A DNA stretch of 64,000 bases from Janthinobacterium lividum PAMC 25724. GTDB taxonomy: Bacteria > Pseudomonadota > Gammaproteobacteria > Burkholderiales > Burkholderiaceae_D. The position numbers and the translations under genes were made by a program. Under the pieces are notes generated by a model, which ran no database searches, was not told where the DNA came from, and saw only the letters and a list, made by a program, of their open reading frames with translations. The stretch is from assembly GCA_000242815.2 (NCBI GenBank), contig AHHB01000028.1, positions 1 to 64,000 on the forward strand, given 5' to 3'. This document shows, in pieces, positions 41,764 through 54,767 of the stretch. Position 1 is the stretch's first letter; the number at the start of each line of letters is the position of its first letter.

Positions 41764-44342
41764 ATGTTCGAATTTCTTTTCAAGCGTTCTGCCAGCAAGC
41801 CTTCCGCACCAGACCCTATCGTGGCAGAACAGGCCGCCGCCTCGGCACAGAGCGCATCGCGCCGCGCCGAACAGGTTGCGCGTGCCCGCGCCGTGGCGGG
41901 CGATGAAGCAGCGGCCTTTGAATTTATTGTTTCCAGCGAATTTGCCGATGCCCGCCTGATCGCTGCAGAACACATCCATGCCTTGCCGCTGCTGGAAAAA
42001 GTCCATCAGGCCATGCGTAACACGGACCGCCGCGTCGCCAAGCTGATGCAGGGTCGCATCGACTTGCTGCGCCACCAGGCGGCAGAAACTCAGCGTGCCC
42101 AAGCCAGCATAACCACGGCCCAGCGCCTGTTGCAGGATGATAAGCTGAGTCCCAACCAAGTAGCCGAGCTGGACCGTCAATGGCAAGTCATCAAGGCCAC
42201 GCCCGAGCTGGCGACTGCCTTTGCCGCTGCGCGTGCCGCGCTGGCGGCCCGCCTGGAAGCGCAAGTGCTATTGCAGCGCGCCGTGATCGACGCCGTCGCC
42301 GCCGCGCGCGCTCTTGCCAGCAATGGCCAGGGCGCCGCAGAGCTGGCGCAGACGCTGGCCAACCTGGATGCGCAACATGCGCAGCATGTACTATCGCCCG
42401 AGCGCGCTTCGCTGCCAAAACACCTCGAAAACGACTTTGCGCAAGCGCGCGAGCAGGCGCAGTCCGTCTTGCAAGCCTTGCAGCAGCATCAGGCCTTGTT
42501 CGACGCGCGCCAGGCCGTGCTGGCGCAATGGCAGGCACAGGATGGCGCCACGCTGGACGCCGATACCTTGAAGCGCGCTTGGCAAGCTCTGCCGCGCCTG
42601 CCCGAGTCGCCGCTGTCGGACAGCTTGCAGCAGCAGTTTGCGGCCGTGCTGGCCAGCGCGCCAGCGCCTGTCATTACTGCGCCGGCCGTGGCCGCGCCAG
42701 CACTTGCCGAACCTGCGCCGCGCAAGCCGCGCCAGGAGCAGACGTCCGTGGCGAAGGAAGTGACGGAAGCGTTTTTCAAGACGTTAGACGCCATGGAAGC
42801 GGCGCTGCAAGATGGTTTGTTGCACGTGGCTTCCGAGCATGACAAGACTTTGCGCGATAGCAAACACGGCCGCCTGACGCCTGCGCAAGCGGACCGCCTG
42901 GCGCATGTGCGCGCACAATTCAAGCAATTGGCGGACTGGGCGCGCTGGGGTGGTAACGTGTCGCGCGAAGAGCTGGTCAAGGCGGGCGAGGAATTGCCTG
43001 CGCAGCAATTGCCGATGGCCGAACTGGCCAAGAAAGTGGGCAGCTTGCGCGAGCGCTGGAAGTCGCTCGATACCTTGTCCGGCCCCGCGCCTAAATCCCT
43101 GTGGGAGCGTTTCGATGCCGCCTGCAGCCTCGCCTATGCGCCGGCGGCCCAGCATTTCAAGCAACTGGCCGAAGAGCGTCATGGAAATGCAGCCAGGGCC
43201 CAGGAATTGATCGCGGAAACGGCGGCCCTGGCAGCAGAAGAAAGTACCGACTGGAAACACGTCGCGTCAAGCTCGCAGCGCCTGCGCCAGGCATGGACGC
43301 ACCTGGGCACCATCGACCGCAAGGAAAAGAAACGCCTCGATGCCGAGTTTGGTGCCGCGCTGGACGCCTTGTCAAAGCCGCTGGACACGCAACGCCAGAT
43401 CGAGACGGCGCGGCGCGAACAATTGATCGTCGAAGTGGGCTTGCTCAAACCATCGGAGCGCAACACGGTCGACATGCTGAAAGCGTTGCAGGATAAATGC
43501 AGGAACTGGCGAAAGCCTTGCCGCTGGAGCGGCGCGCGGAACAGGCGCTGTGGCAGCGTTTCCGTGCCGCCTGCGACGATATCTTTGCCAAGCGCAAGGA
43601 AACGGCGCACGCGGCCGACCACGAACGCCGCGAACACTTGCAGGCGCGCGCAGCCCTGTGCGTCAGTCTGGAAACGGCCGTCGTGCCCGACACCGACGAC
43701 AAGGCCCGTCGCGCTTTCATCGAGCAATTGCTGCGCGAGACGCGTGCCGCCTGGAATGCCACCGGCCCTGTGCCGCGCGCCAGCGAAGCGAAGATCGAGC
43801 AGCGCTACCAAGCCGCTGTCGCCGGTGTGCAAGCGCAAGCGGACGCCATTGCCGAGCGCGCCGGTGCTGCCCAGGCCAACGCTCTGCGCGACAAGCTGCG
43901 CCTGGCGCAGGCATTGGAAACGGCCTTGCTCGAAGGCGATGCCGGCGCCGATGCGGCGCTTTGGGCGCAGCGCTGGAGCGCCTTGCCCGCTCTCGACGCC
44001 CAGTATGAACGTAGCCTGCAGCAGCGCTTTGCCGCCGCCCAGGCGGCACTGGGCGAGGGCAGTGCTGCCTACGTGCAGCAATTGCAGGCCAACCAGGAGC
44101 GCTTGCGCGCGGAAGTGCTGCGTCTGGAAATTGTCGCCGGCGTCGATAGCGGCGCCGAATTTGCCCGCGACCGCCTGAAAATGCAGGTGGAAGTATTGCA
44201 ATCGTCGCTCAAATCAGGCCAGAAGCCGTTCACGCAGGCGGCGCAGCTCATGCAGCTGTGTGCGATTGCCGCCACCACCGATGCGCGCACCGCCAGCCGC
44301 ATCGAAACCTTGCTGCGGCGCATAGGAGGCCAGGTCAAATGA
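41764..44342 (+). pseudogene. DUF349 protein gene with a single-base frameshift
   Basis: From MFEFLFKR at 41764 the first frame encodes about 578 residues of helical, Ala/Gln-rich sequence with DUF349-type repeats (WKSLDTLSGPAPKSLWERF). At ALQDK the frame breaks, and the same repeat style resumes from 43497 (QELAKALPLERRAEQALW to LLRRIGGQVK). The expected codon is TGG in DKWQELAK, but the sequence reads AAATGCAGG, consistent with loss of one G at about 43499. The old frame stays open for 680 bp but is nonsense. An ATG falls exactly at the break, so the second half might be translated alone. Its stop overlaps moaE (ATGA). Confidence 0.8.
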
Positions 44343-44812
44343 GCATTTCAGTGCGCGTCCAGCAAGCCGATTTTGACCTTGGTCAAGAAATCGCACAATT
44401 GCGTGCAGGCAACCCCAAGGTCGGCGCTGTCGTCGGCTTTGTCGGCACGGTGCGCGACATGAACGACGGGCTGGAGGTGGCCGCCATGGAGCTCGAACAT
44501 TATCCGGGCATGACGGAAAAGGCCATTCTGGCCATCGTGGAACAGGCGCGAGCCCGCTGGCCCGTGTCGGCTGCGCTGGTGATACACCGGGTCGGCCCCT
44601 TGCTGCCGCAGGAACAGATCGTGCTCGTGGCCGTCTCGTCGGCCCACCGCGGCGAGGCCTTCGCCGCCTGCGAGTTCATCATCGATTACCTGAAGACGGA
44701 AGCGCCGTTCTGGAAGAAGGAAGATACGCCCGAAGGCGCGCGCTGGGTCGATGCGCGCGACAGCGACGCGACGGCGCTGGATAAATGGACGGCACCAGAG
44801 AACGCCATGTAA
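44339..44812 (+). CDS. moaE: Molybdopterin synthase catalytic subunit MoaE
   Basis: Large subunit of molybdopterin synthase, which adds sulfur from MoaD thiocarboxylate to precursor Z in molybdenum-cofactor synthesis. The 157-residue protein has GFVGTVRDMNDG, LELEHYPGMTEKA-type sequence, IHRVGPLLPQE, HRGEAFAACEFIIDYLK, and catalytic lysines in KTEAPFWKKE. It starts at 44339, overlapping the stop of the DUF349 gene by 4 bp, so expression may depend on that frameshifted transcript. No moaD lies nearby. Confidence 0.94.
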   Translation: MSISVRVQQADFDLGQEIAQLRAGNPKVGAVVGFVGTVRDMNDGLEVAAMELEHYPGMTEKAILAIVEQARARWPVSAALVIHRVGPLLPQEQIVLVAVSSAHRGEAFAACEFIIDYLKTEAPFWKKEDTPEGARWVDARDSDATALDKWTAPENAM

Positions 44813-44873
44813 GGCGTATGCATGGCACACGCCAGCATTTACAAGAATGCATCAGTTTTCTAGTTTGTGACTG

Positions 44874-44900
44874 CTTGAAAAGTACGGCCTCACCCCAATT
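44874..44900 (+). promoter_or_regulatory. Sigma-32-like heat-shock promoter of clpB
   Basis: CTTGAAA, a 12-bp spacer and CCCCAATT, close to the sigma-32 consensus CTTGAAA / CCCCATnT though with a slightly short spacer. It sits about 35 bp before the clpB start. Heat-shock control of clpB is well established in proteobacteria. Confidence 0.7.
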
Positions 44901-44933
44901 TGCTTAATAACTAATTAACCGGGAGTACTTTTC

Positions 44934-47540
<2,607 letters not shown>

Positions 47541-47564
47541 TGTTGGCCCCAACGGGGAAAGGCT

Positions 47565-47591
47565 GGGGTCGGACCCTCAGGGTCCGACCCC
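47565..47591. repeat. GGGGTCGGACCC palindrome, copy 2
   Basis: The same 12-bp stem as in the MITE (GGGGTCGGACCC / GGGTCCGACCCC) with loop TCA, 25 bp after the clpB stop. It has no T-run. It is likely one of many genome-wide copies. Confidence 0.75.
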
Positions 47592-47622
47592 GGTGTTTGC
47601 GGTGGGGGGATTTAGCAGCAAT

Positions 47623-47663
47623 AAGAAGGGCGCGATCAGGCTAGACCTGATCGCGCCCTTCTT
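47623..47663. terminator. Very strong bidirectional terminator, clpB/potF
   Basis: AAGAAGGGCGCGATCAGG and its exact complement form an 18-bp perfect stem with a 5-nt loop. The stem ends in AA/TT-rich arms. It insulates clpB from potF. Confidence 0.8.
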
Positions 47664-47706
47664 GCTATCATCGTGACTATTTTCTGATTCTTCTGGAGGC
47701 GGTACG

Positions 47707-48828
47707 ATGGCAAACACATGGCAAGCAGGACGGCGCATCGGCGTGGGATTGACCTTGGCGGCAGCCATGCTGGCATTGCCTGCCCAAGCTCAGGCTCAGG
47801 AAGAAAAAGTACTCAACATCTATAACTGGTCGGACTATATCGGCGACGACACGATCAAGAATTTTGAGAAGGAAACCGGCATCAAGGTACGCTACGACGT
47901 TTTCGACAATAACGAAATCCTCAACGCGAAACTGGTGGCGGGCAAGTCAGGCTACGACATCGTGGTGCCGACGGCACAGTGGGCGCGCCTGCAGATCGAT
48001 GCGGGCCTGCTGCGAAAACTCGACAAGAGCAAGCTGACGAACTTGAGTAACCTCGATCCCAGCCTGCAGGCCAAGCTGGCGAAGATCGATCCGAACAACG
48101 ATTACCTGGTCGACTGGCTGTGGGGTTACACGACGGTGGGCATCAACGTCAACAAGGTCAAGGCTGCCCTGGGCGGCATGGCCATGCCCGACAATGCCTG
48201 GGACCTGGTCTTCGACCCGAAATACGCGTCGAAGCTGAAATCGTGCGGCGTGTCCTTTCTCGACTCGCCGTCGGAAGTGCTGCCCGCTGCCCTGCAATAC
48301 CTGGGCAAGCCTGCCTACTCGAAGTCCAGCGCTGACTACCAGGAAGCGGGCAAGGTGCTGCAAGCCATTCGTCCCTATGTAACGCTGTTCAGTTCGTCCG
48401 GCTACATCAATGACATGGCCAACGGCTCAGTGTGCGTAGCGCTGGGCTGGTCGGGCGACATCAATATCGCGCGCCAGCGTGCCATCGACGCGAAAAACGG
48501 CAATGTGATCCAGGTGCTGGTGCCGAAGACGGCGGCCCTGATGTTCGACACCATGGCCATTCCCGCCGATGCGCCCCATCCGAACAATGCGCACCTGTTC
48601 ATCAATTACATCCTGCGCCCGCAAGTGCATGCCAGCCTGAGCAACAAGGTGTTTTATGCGAATCCGAATCCGGCCAGCATCAAGTATGTGCGCAAGGACA
48701 TCGGCGAAAACAAGGCTATCTTCCTGTCCGATGCCGACAAGCAGCGCATGGCGGCACCAGAAGCGACCACGGCCGATATCCGTCGCCTCATGACGCGCAT
48801 CTATACGAAGTTCAAAACGGGAGTTTGA
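47707..48828 (+). CDS. potF: Putrescine/polyamine ABC transporter binding protein
   Basis: Periplasmic polyamine-binding protein of the PotD/PotF family. The 373-residue precursor has a signal peptide ending in PAQAQAQ, then VLNIYNWSDYIGDDTIKNFE, the family hallmark. VPTAQWARLQIDAGLL, LVDWLWGYTTVGINVNK and LGWSGDINIARQRA follow, with aromatic and acidic residues that bind the diamine. GGAGG precedes the ATG at 47707. No permease or ATPase genes (potGHI) are adjacent, so it is an orphan binding protein that either works with a distant transporter or feeds a sensor. Confidence 0.9.
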   Translation: MANTWQAGRRIGVGLTLAAAMLALPAQAQAQEEKVLNIYNWSDYIGDDTIKNFEKETGIKVRYDVFDNNEILNAKLVAGKSGYDIVVPTAQWARLQIDAGLLRKLDKSKLTNLSNLDPSLQAKLAKIDPNNDYLVDWLWGYTTVGINVNKVKAALGGMAMPDNAWDLVFDPKYASKLKSCGVSFLDSPSEVLPAALQYLGKPAYSKSSADYQEAGKVLQAIRPYVTLFSSSGYINDMANGSVCVALGWSGDINIARQRAIDAKNGNVIQVLVPKTAALMFDTMAIPADAPHPNNAHLFINYILRPQVHASLSNKVFYANPNPASIKYVRKDIGENKAIFLSDADKQRMAAPEATTADIRRLMTRIYTKFKTGV

Positions 48829-48875
48829 GCGGCCATCGCCGGTTTGCCACGTTGACAGATCCTCAATACCGATGC

Positions 48876-51773
48876 CTAACTACTTAACAGTTGAGCACGT
48901 CGAGATGCCAACCACGCGACACCGGCGTGCCGACACGTCACCAATTCTTGGCTGACAATTTCAAACAGCGAATCAAATTTGTCAGTTTCCTCTGCCTTTA
49001 GGGCGGACTCGGCGGCGCGGGTCGCCTGTGCAAAACGACTCGCACCCAATGAGCCGAGAGTGCCCCGCATCTCGTGCAGCAAACGACACGCAGCGCTATA
49101 GTCTCCGGCAATGCGCGCGCAATCAGCTGTCTCGAAGTCGTTAGCGACCGCTATCAGGATTGTTTCAATTAAGTCAATTGTCGTAACATGAGTAGCTGGA
49201 TCATCAACGACGAACAAGTAATCGACATCGAATACGCCGTCAAGTGCTGAACCGATTGCTTGCGACACCACCGCTGTTGCCACGCTAGCAGCAGTGGTGG
49301 GCAAATAATGCTTGAGCATCGCAAACACAAGGTTAACATCGAATGGCTTGGGGATGATATCGGTCATGCCTGCATCGAGGCACTGTGAACGCTCGGTATC
49401 GAGCACGCCTGCGGTCATGGCCAATATTGGAACATCTAGTCCAAGGCACTGGCGTATCGCCACAGTGGCCTGTATCCCATCCATCACCGGCATTTGCACA
49501 TCCATCAGAACGATCTGGTAGTGCAGAGGTTTTTCCCTCAACATCTCGACCGCTTGCTGACCATTATTGGCGATATCGATGTCGATTCCCGCCCGTCGAA
49601 GAATACTACTTGCGACGATTTGGTTCAGCACATTATCCTCCACCAGCAATATACGAGCATCAATGCGATGCTGCATCTTCTGCTGTGTCGATGGTAACGC
49701 GGCCTTTGCGCCAATGTCGTGGCAAGTACGCGCTTCGTCCACTGCTTTGCGCAGCGTGGCCGATATGACTGGTTTGGTGAGGAAGGCATCGATACCAACG
49801 GCGCCCGCTTGCTCCAGCAAGCGGCGTCCGAAGACATTTGTCATACACACGATCAGCGGAATCTGTGCATCGCATCGCAAGGCCTGAATTTCCCGTAGCA
49901 AGGTCACCGTGCCTGTGGTGTCGCTGTTGCCATCGACTAGCACCACTTCGTAATGGCTGTCTTTCTGTGCTGCTGCATGGATGAAATCGAGAGCCTGCTC
50001 GGCGCTCACTGACTGCATCATCTTCCATCCGCTTGCCTCGATCATTTCACCTACATATCGGATACTCGCCGCATAGTCGCTGACCAGTAAAACACGAAGA
50101 CCAGAGCCGTGCGCACTGACTGATGCCGAGGCTGTGGAGCTTGCTTGCCCGAGAGGAGCGACCGGCAACTCCAGCGAGAAGCAGAACTCGCTGCCACGTC
50201 CCAATTGACTGCTGATCGTTATTTCTCCCCCCATCATTGTTGCAAGCCGATGTGAAATCGATAGCCCCAAACCCGTTCCCCCAAAGCGTCGCGTCGTTGA
50301 TGAGTCTGCCTGAGTAAAGGCCTGGAACAAGCGGCACTGCTGTTCTTCGCTGATACCGATTCCGCTATCGCGTACCCTGAAACGCAAAACGGCGCTCTGG
50401 GCACGGCGCTCGATGCAATCGATCAACAGCGATACCTCGCCCACTTGCGTGAACTTGATGGCGTTACTTAGCAGATTGAGCAGCACCTGGTGCATGCGCA
50501 GCGGATCGCAAAGATAGGCCGTGGGAACTGCGGGGTCCACGCCGATCAGCAATTCTAGATCCTTGTCGCCGGCGCTGACGCTCATCATCGCCGCCAGTGG
50601 CTGTAGTAGATCGCTGAGCAACGTGATCGTCGGCGTCAGCATCATCTGGCCTGCCTCGATTTTCGAAAAATCGAGGATATCGTTGACGATCGCAAGCAAG
50701 GACTGTCCCGATGACTCTATCATCTTGAGATAGCTATGCTGGTCATCCGACAGAGTCGTTGTGCTTAACAGGTAGGTCAGCCCGAGCATCGCGTGCAGTG
50801 GAGTGCGAATCTCATGACTCATATTGGCCAGAAAGTCGCTTTTGGCGCGGTTCGCTGACTCCGCGTTGTGTTTTGCGACCAGCAATTCCTGGTCGTGGCG
50901 TCTGCGCTCGGTGATATCGCGAAAGATGCCTGCAAAGCCCCGATAGCCCGGGCAACTGATCTCACTGACGGACAGTTCCATTGGAAACTGTGTGCCGTCG
51001 CGTTGACGCCCGTTTACCTCTCGCACGGTACCGATAAATTTGTCGATGTCATCGGCGATGAACGCACGCAGGTCGCTCCCCTCGCGATGATACGTTTCTG
51101 GCATCAGGGCTTGAATATTTTGCCCGATCACCGCCGCAGCGTCGTAGTCGAAAATACGCGATGCCGCCCGATTTATCGTTTCTATATTGCCCTCGCAATC
51201 CGTGGTGATGATGCCATCCATGATGTTGTCGATTACCGCCGTCATTCTGGCCTGGCTCAGTAGTGCCGCCCGCCTCGATGCAGCGAGCGAAGTGGCGCCA
51301 AGCTCGCCCTCGATCAGATCACCCAAATCCCGTAACGAGGCCACGTCGCTGGGGCTGAAGCGCCGAGGTTTCGTATCGATAACGCACAAGGTGCCCAAGG
51401 GGTAGCCGGCGGGGCCCAGCAATGGAATCCCGGCATAGAATCGTAATCCGGGCGGCCCAACGACCAGCGGATTGTCGGCGAAGCGTACATCGAGGTGCGC
51501 ATCCTCGACCACCAGAGCCTGATCCTCAAGAATCGCATGACCACAGAACGAAATATCGCGCGCCGTCTCGCACACGGAAAGTCCCTGATTCGACTTGAAC
51601 CATTGACGCTTGGCGTCAACCAAAGAAACCAGCGCGAATTTGACATCAAACAAGCGCATTGCGAGGCGAGTGATGCGATCGAACCGCTCCTCAGGCGCCG
51701 TGTCCAGTATGCCCAAGCCATGCAGTTCCAATATACGCATCGCTTCATCAGGATGATCGTCAGGTCTTAGCAC
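48876..51773 (-). CDS. Hybrid sensor histidine kinase (GAF-PAS-HK-REC-REC-Hpt)
   Basis: A 965-residue cytosolic hybrid kinase with no membrane helix. Order: GAF domain (RQWFKSNQGL, CGHAI), PAS domain (VIDNIMDGIITTDCEGNIE), HisKA with FLANMSHEIRTPLHAMLG, HATPase with DPLRMHQVLLNLLSNAIKFT, DSGIGI and GGTGLGLSI, a first receiver domain, a second receiver (ILLVEDN, IVLMDVQMPVMDG) and a C-terminal Hpt (LLHEMRGTLGSLGA). The first receiver is degenerate at its acidic pocket (LLVSDYAAS), although it keeps an aspartate in VVLVDG. It lies beside a lone receiver gene and the chemotaxis operon. Confidence 0.93.
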   Translation of the reverse strand: MLRPDDHPDEAMRILELHGLGILDTAPEERFDRITRLAMRLFDVKFALVSLVDAKRQWFKSNQGLSVCETARDISFCGHAILEDQALVVEDAHLDVRFADNPLVVGPPGLRFYAGIPLLGPAGYPLGTLCVIDTKPRRFSPSDVASLRDLGDLIEGELGATSLAASRRAALLSQARMTAVIDNIMDGIITTDCEGNIETINRAASRIFDYDAAAVIGQNIQALMPETYHREGSDLRAFIADDIDKFIGTVREVNGRQRDGTQFPMELSVSEISCPGYRGFAGIFRDITERRRHDQELLVAKHNAESANRAKSDFLANMSHEIRTPLHAMLGLTYLLSTTTLSDDQHSYLKMIESSGQSLLAIVNDILDFSKIEAGQMMLTPTITLLSDLLQPLAAMMSVSAGDKDLELLIGVDPAVPTAYLCDPLRMHQVLLNLLSNAIKFTQVGEVSLLIDCIERRAQSAVLRFRVRDSGIGISEEQQCRLFQAFTQADSSTTRRFGGTGLGLSISHRLATMMGGEITISSQLGRGSEFCFSLELPVAPLGQASSTASASVSAHGSGLRVLLVSDYAASIRYVGEMIEASGWKMMQSVSAEQALDFIHAAAQKDSHYEVVLVDGNSDTTGTVTLLREIQALRCDAQIPLIVCMTNVFGRRLLEQAGAVGIDAFLTKPVISATLRKAVDEARTCHDIGAKAALPSTQQKMQHRIDARILLVEDNVLNQIVASSILRRAGIDIDIANNGQQAVEMLREKPLHYQIVLMDVQMPVMDGIQATVAIRQCLGLDVPILAMTAGVLDTERSQCLDAGMTDIIPKPFDVNLVFAMLKHYLPTTAASVATAVVSQAIGSALDGVFDVDYLFVVDDPATHVTTIDLIETILIAVANDFETADCARIAGDYSAACRLLHEMRGTLGSLGASRFAQATRAAESALKAEETDKFDSLFEIVSQELVTCRHAGVAWLASRRAQLLSS

Positions 51774-51895
51774 AATATTTCCCCGCTAGAGTTAAGTGAG
51801 ATATCGAAAAACAATACGACAGAAGCAATTTTGTTGCTTTGCGTGCGTTACTGCGGAGACAATATGGCGTATGCTTGGCTTAATATGGAGGCTCC

Positions 51896-52330
51896 ATGAA
51901 TAGTGTTATCAATTCATTTTCTTCGTTTCAGCAATTGCGCATTCTGATCGTCGATGACGATGAATTCCAGCTTGAAATACTCAGTGACATGCTGCACCAA
52001 TTAGGCGTTGAGGAAATCACCTTGGCGCGCAGTGGTATGCAAGCCTTGTCGCTGCTCGATGGAGCCTGTGCCCGGACCGATCTTCTCATCAGCGACCTGC
52101 ACATGCCCGGCATGGATGGTTTTCAATTCATCGGCAGCGTCGCCGAGCGCGCTTTCCAGGGGGCTCTTCTGCTGATATCTGGCCAGAACAAGCAAGTGCA
52201 GCATTCGGCGTCACTGGTGGCACAATTGCAACGCTTCAAGCTGTTGGGTGTATTGGAAAAGCCTGTGACGATGGAGGCGCTCAAATCCGTCTTGCAACAA
52301 TTGCTGGGCGATGGGCCGACGCTGGTGTGA
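51896..52330 (+). CDS. Single-domain response regulator
   Basis: A 144-residue receiver-only protein: ILIVDDDEFQLEILSDML with the acidic pair, phospho-acceptor DLLISDLHMPGMDGFQF, switch residue in LLISGQ, and the lysine in GVLEKPVT. There is no output domain, so it signals by protein interaction like CheY. It is divergent from the hybrid kinase, a probable partner, and convergent with cheB. Confidence 0.88.
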   Translation: MNSVINSFSSFQQLRILIVDDDEFQLEILSDMLHQLGVEEITLARSGMQALSLLDGACARTDLLISDLHMPGMDGFQFIGSVAERAFQGALLLISGQNKQVQHSASLVAQLQRFKLLGVLEKPVTMEALKSVLQQLLGDGPTLV

Positions 52331-52348
52331 GCGGAAATCATGGCGGAT

Positions 52349-53392
52349 TCACGCCAGGGCGAATTTCTGAACTTCCTTCGCCATCTGATCTAGCCGAACG
52401 ATATGCTGCACGGCGCCCAGTCGCTGCGCCTCGCGCGGCATGCCAAATACGACACAGCTTTCCTCATCCTGGGACAGCGTGCGCGCGCCCGCCGCGCGCA
52501 TGTCGCGCAAGCCGCGCGCGCCGTCGTCACCCATGCCGGTCAGGATAATGCCCAGCGCGTTGCCGCCGGCAGCCCCTGCGACTGACTTGAACAGTACGTC
52601 CACCGACGGTTTATGCAGATTGATAGGCGGGCCATCAAGCACTTCCACCAGATAATAGGCGCCGCTGCGAGCCAGTCGCATGTGCTTGCCCCCCGGAGCA
52701 ATCAGCACCCGGCCAACCAATACACGGTCGCCATCGCTGGCCTCGCGCACATCGACTGCGCATAGACTGTTTAGCCGCGCCGCAAACATCGTTGTAAAGG
52801 TGGGCGGCATATGCTGCACGATCACGATGCCGGGGCAGACCGCTGGCAAGCCGGTCAACAGCAATTCCAGGGCTTGGGTGCCGCCGGTAGAGGCGCCGAT
52901 GGCGACAACTTTATCTGATGTGCGCGCCAGCGCCGGCGCGCACATCGGCACTGGCGGCATGGTCGGCGCACCAGACAGCCTGCGTGGTCTGGTTTGCGCT
53001 GCCTGCAATACGTGACGAATCAGCTCCGCCGCCGAATCGGACAAAAAATCTCGCAAGCCCAGCTTGGGCTTGGTCACATAGCCGACGGCACCGGCTGCCA
53101 TGGCCTGCAGCGTCACCTCGGCGCCGTGTTCACTGAGGGTGGAGCAGATCAACACGGGGGTCGGTTGCTGTTGCATGATCTGGCGCAGGAAAGTCAAGCC
53201 ATCCATGCGCGGCATCTCCAGGTCCAGCACAATCACGTCAGGCCATTCCAGCGCCATCTGCTGCTGGGCAAGTATGGGGTTGGCTGCGCAGCCGATCACC
53301 TGCAGCTGCGCACTTTCTGACAGAATGGCATTCAGTACCTGGCGCACGACAGCCGAATCGTCGACGATCAAGACCTTGATAGCTGGCTTCAT
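52349..53392 (-). CDS. cheB: Chemotaxis methylesterase/deamidase CheB
   Basis: Removes methyl groups from chemoreceptors. The 347-residue protein has an N-terminal receiver ([27 protein letters not shown]) and a C-terminal esterase with the Ser-His-Asp triad visible in [19 protein letters not shown] and [10 protein letters not shown]. It is last in the operon. Its ATG overlaps the cheD stop by 4 bp, so translation is coupled. Confidence 0.95.
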   Translation of the reverse strand: MKPAIKVLIVDDSAVVRQVLNAILSESAQLQVIGCAANPILAQQQMALEWPDVIVLDLEMPRMDGLTFLRQIMQQQPTPVLICSTLSEHGAEVTLQAMAAGAVGYVTKPKLGLRDFLSDSAAELIRHVLQAAQTRPRRLSGAPTMPPVPMCAPALARTSDKVVAIGASTGGTQALELLLTGLPAVCPGIVIVQHMPPTFTTMFAARLNSLCAVDVREASDGDRVLVGRVLIAPGGKHMRLARSGAYYLVEVLDGPPINLHKPSVDVLFKSVAGAAGGNALGIILTGMGDDGARGLRDMRAAGARTLSQDEESCVVFGMPREAQRLGAVQHIVRLDQMAKEVQKFALA

Positions 53393-53898
53393 AATATGGT
53401 GTCGTCCTGGTCGCCGTCGATCCAGTCAAACTTGAGCCAAACATCGCCGCTGCCGACATCGAAGTACAGGCGCCGGTAGCCCTCGTCGCCGACATTCTCG
53501 GCGCTGACAGCCAGGCCGGCGCTGGCCAGCAGCTGGCGCGCCATCGCCACGTTGCGCGCGCCGATATCCTGCACGTCAGAGGCGCTGTTGAACATGCGCC
53601 CGCCGCCGAAGATTTTGGCCGTGCATTCGTGCAGCGGTATGCCATAGCGCGCCAGATCGGCGCGCATCAGTGTGAATGCGCTGCTGCCGTAGCGTCCATC
53701 GGCGGTGGACGCCTGCGCCGCCGTCGGCAGGACAAAATGGCAGATGCTGCCGAAGCGATAGCGCGGGTTCCATAGCGTTATTGCCACACAGGAACCGAGC
53801 AGGGTACCAAACACCTCGCGCTGGAATCCGCAAGCAAGTTCACCGGGATTGAGAAACACCTCGCGTGCCGCCAGTGCGCTGAAATTGCGTTCGCTCAC
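53389..53898 (-). CDS. cheD: Chemoreceptor glutamine deamidase CheD
   Basis: Deamidates glutamines in receptor helices. The 169-residue protein has the cysteine-histidine pair in [10 protein letters not shown] and ICHFVLPTA, and a family-typical IFGGGRMFN and [17 protein letters not shown]. It overlaps cheR upstream and cheB downstream by 4 bp each. Confidence 0.93.
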   Translation of the reverse strand: MSERNFSALAAREVFLNPGELACGFQREVFGTLLGSCVAITLWNPRYRFGSICHFVLPTAAQASTADGRYGSSAFTLMRADLARYGIPLHECTAKIFGGGRMFNSASDVQDIGARNVAMARQLLASAGLAVSAENVGDEGYRRLYFDVGSGDVWLKFDWIDGDQDDTIL

Positions 53899-54767
53899 GA
53901 GCGTCGCTCCATCCGGTAGGCGCCCGGGCCGCAGGACACCAGGCCGTCTATGACACCGCTCAGGGTCTCGGCCATGCCGATGAACAGCACGCCGTCCGGG
54001 CGTAATGTGTCTAGTAGCTGTGTGACGACCTTGCGCTTGACGGGCGGGTCAAAATAAATCAGCACATTGCGCAGGAAAATGACGTCGAAAGGCACCAGCC
54101 GCGGCAACGGTTCGATCAGGTTGATCTGGGCAAATTCCACGCGGTCGCGCAAGGTACTGTCCACCAGCAGCGTGCCTTCATATTGCCCTGTGCCGTACAG
54201 GCAATAGCGTTTCAGCAGTGCCGGTGGCATGTCACCGGTGCGGGCCAGCGTATAGTGGCCCTGGCGCGCCGTCTCCAGGACCCGTGTGCTCAAATCCGAG
54301 CCGCGCACTTCCCAAGTGGGTGCACGCGCAGTGCGGCTCAGCTCGGCCAGGGTCATTGCGATGGTGTAGACTTCTTCGCCGCTGGAGCAGGCCGCGCTCC
54401 AGACCCGGAACGTGCGCTGGCGGTCGGCCTTTTCCGCCAGGGCGGCGAGCATGCTGAAATGCTCTGCCTCTCGGAAAAAATACGTTTCATTGGTGGTGAG
54501 CAGGTCAATCGCGATCTGCAGCTCCGCGCCATCGTTACCCGACATCAGCAGCGCAAAGTAGGCACCATAGGTATCGAGTCCGGTCGCCTGCAGCCGTTTG
54601 AACAGCCGACTGCAAACCAGCGCTTTTTTGGCCGGCGTCAGCGCGATGCCGGCCTGCTGAAATAGCAGATCGCGGATGGTGGCAAAATCGGTATCGCTGA
54701 TGCCTGTCGATTCCGCCGGCCTGCCGGCGAGGCCGTGCGCGCGATCCATCAAGGTGTCGGCCGTCAT
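53895..54767 (-). CDS. cheR: Chemotaxis methyltransferase CheR
   Basis: SAM-dependent methyltransferase for chemoreceptor glutamates. The 290-residue protein has an N-terminal helical domain, motif I in RVWSAACSSGEEVYTIAMTL, and FDVIFLRNVLIYFDP followed by LFIGMAETLS. There is no C-terminal TPR or pentapeptide-binding extension beyond the usual beta subdomain. It overlaps cheW and cheD by 4 bp on each side. Confidence 0.94.
   Translation of the reverse strand: MTADTLMDRAHGLAGRPAESTGISDTDFATIRDLLFQQAGIALTPAKKALVCSRLFKRLQATGLDTYGAYFALLMSGNDGAELQIAIDLLTTNETYFFREAEHFSMLAALAEKADRQRTFRVWSAACSSGEEVYTIAMTLAELSRTARAPTWEVRGSDLSTRVLETARQGHYTLARTGDMPPALLKRYCLYGTGQYEGTLLVDSTLRDRVEFAQINLIEPLPRLVPFDVIFLRNVLIYFDPPVKRKVVTQLLDTLRPDGVLFIGMAETLSGVIDGLVSCGPGAYRMERRS

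Noticed and set aside
43500-44178. Continuation of the first DUF349 frame as a genuine C-terminal domain
   Set aside because: It becomes Arg/Pro/Cys-rich nonsense exactly where the typical helical repeat sequence resumes in another frame, so it is an out-of-frame shadow.
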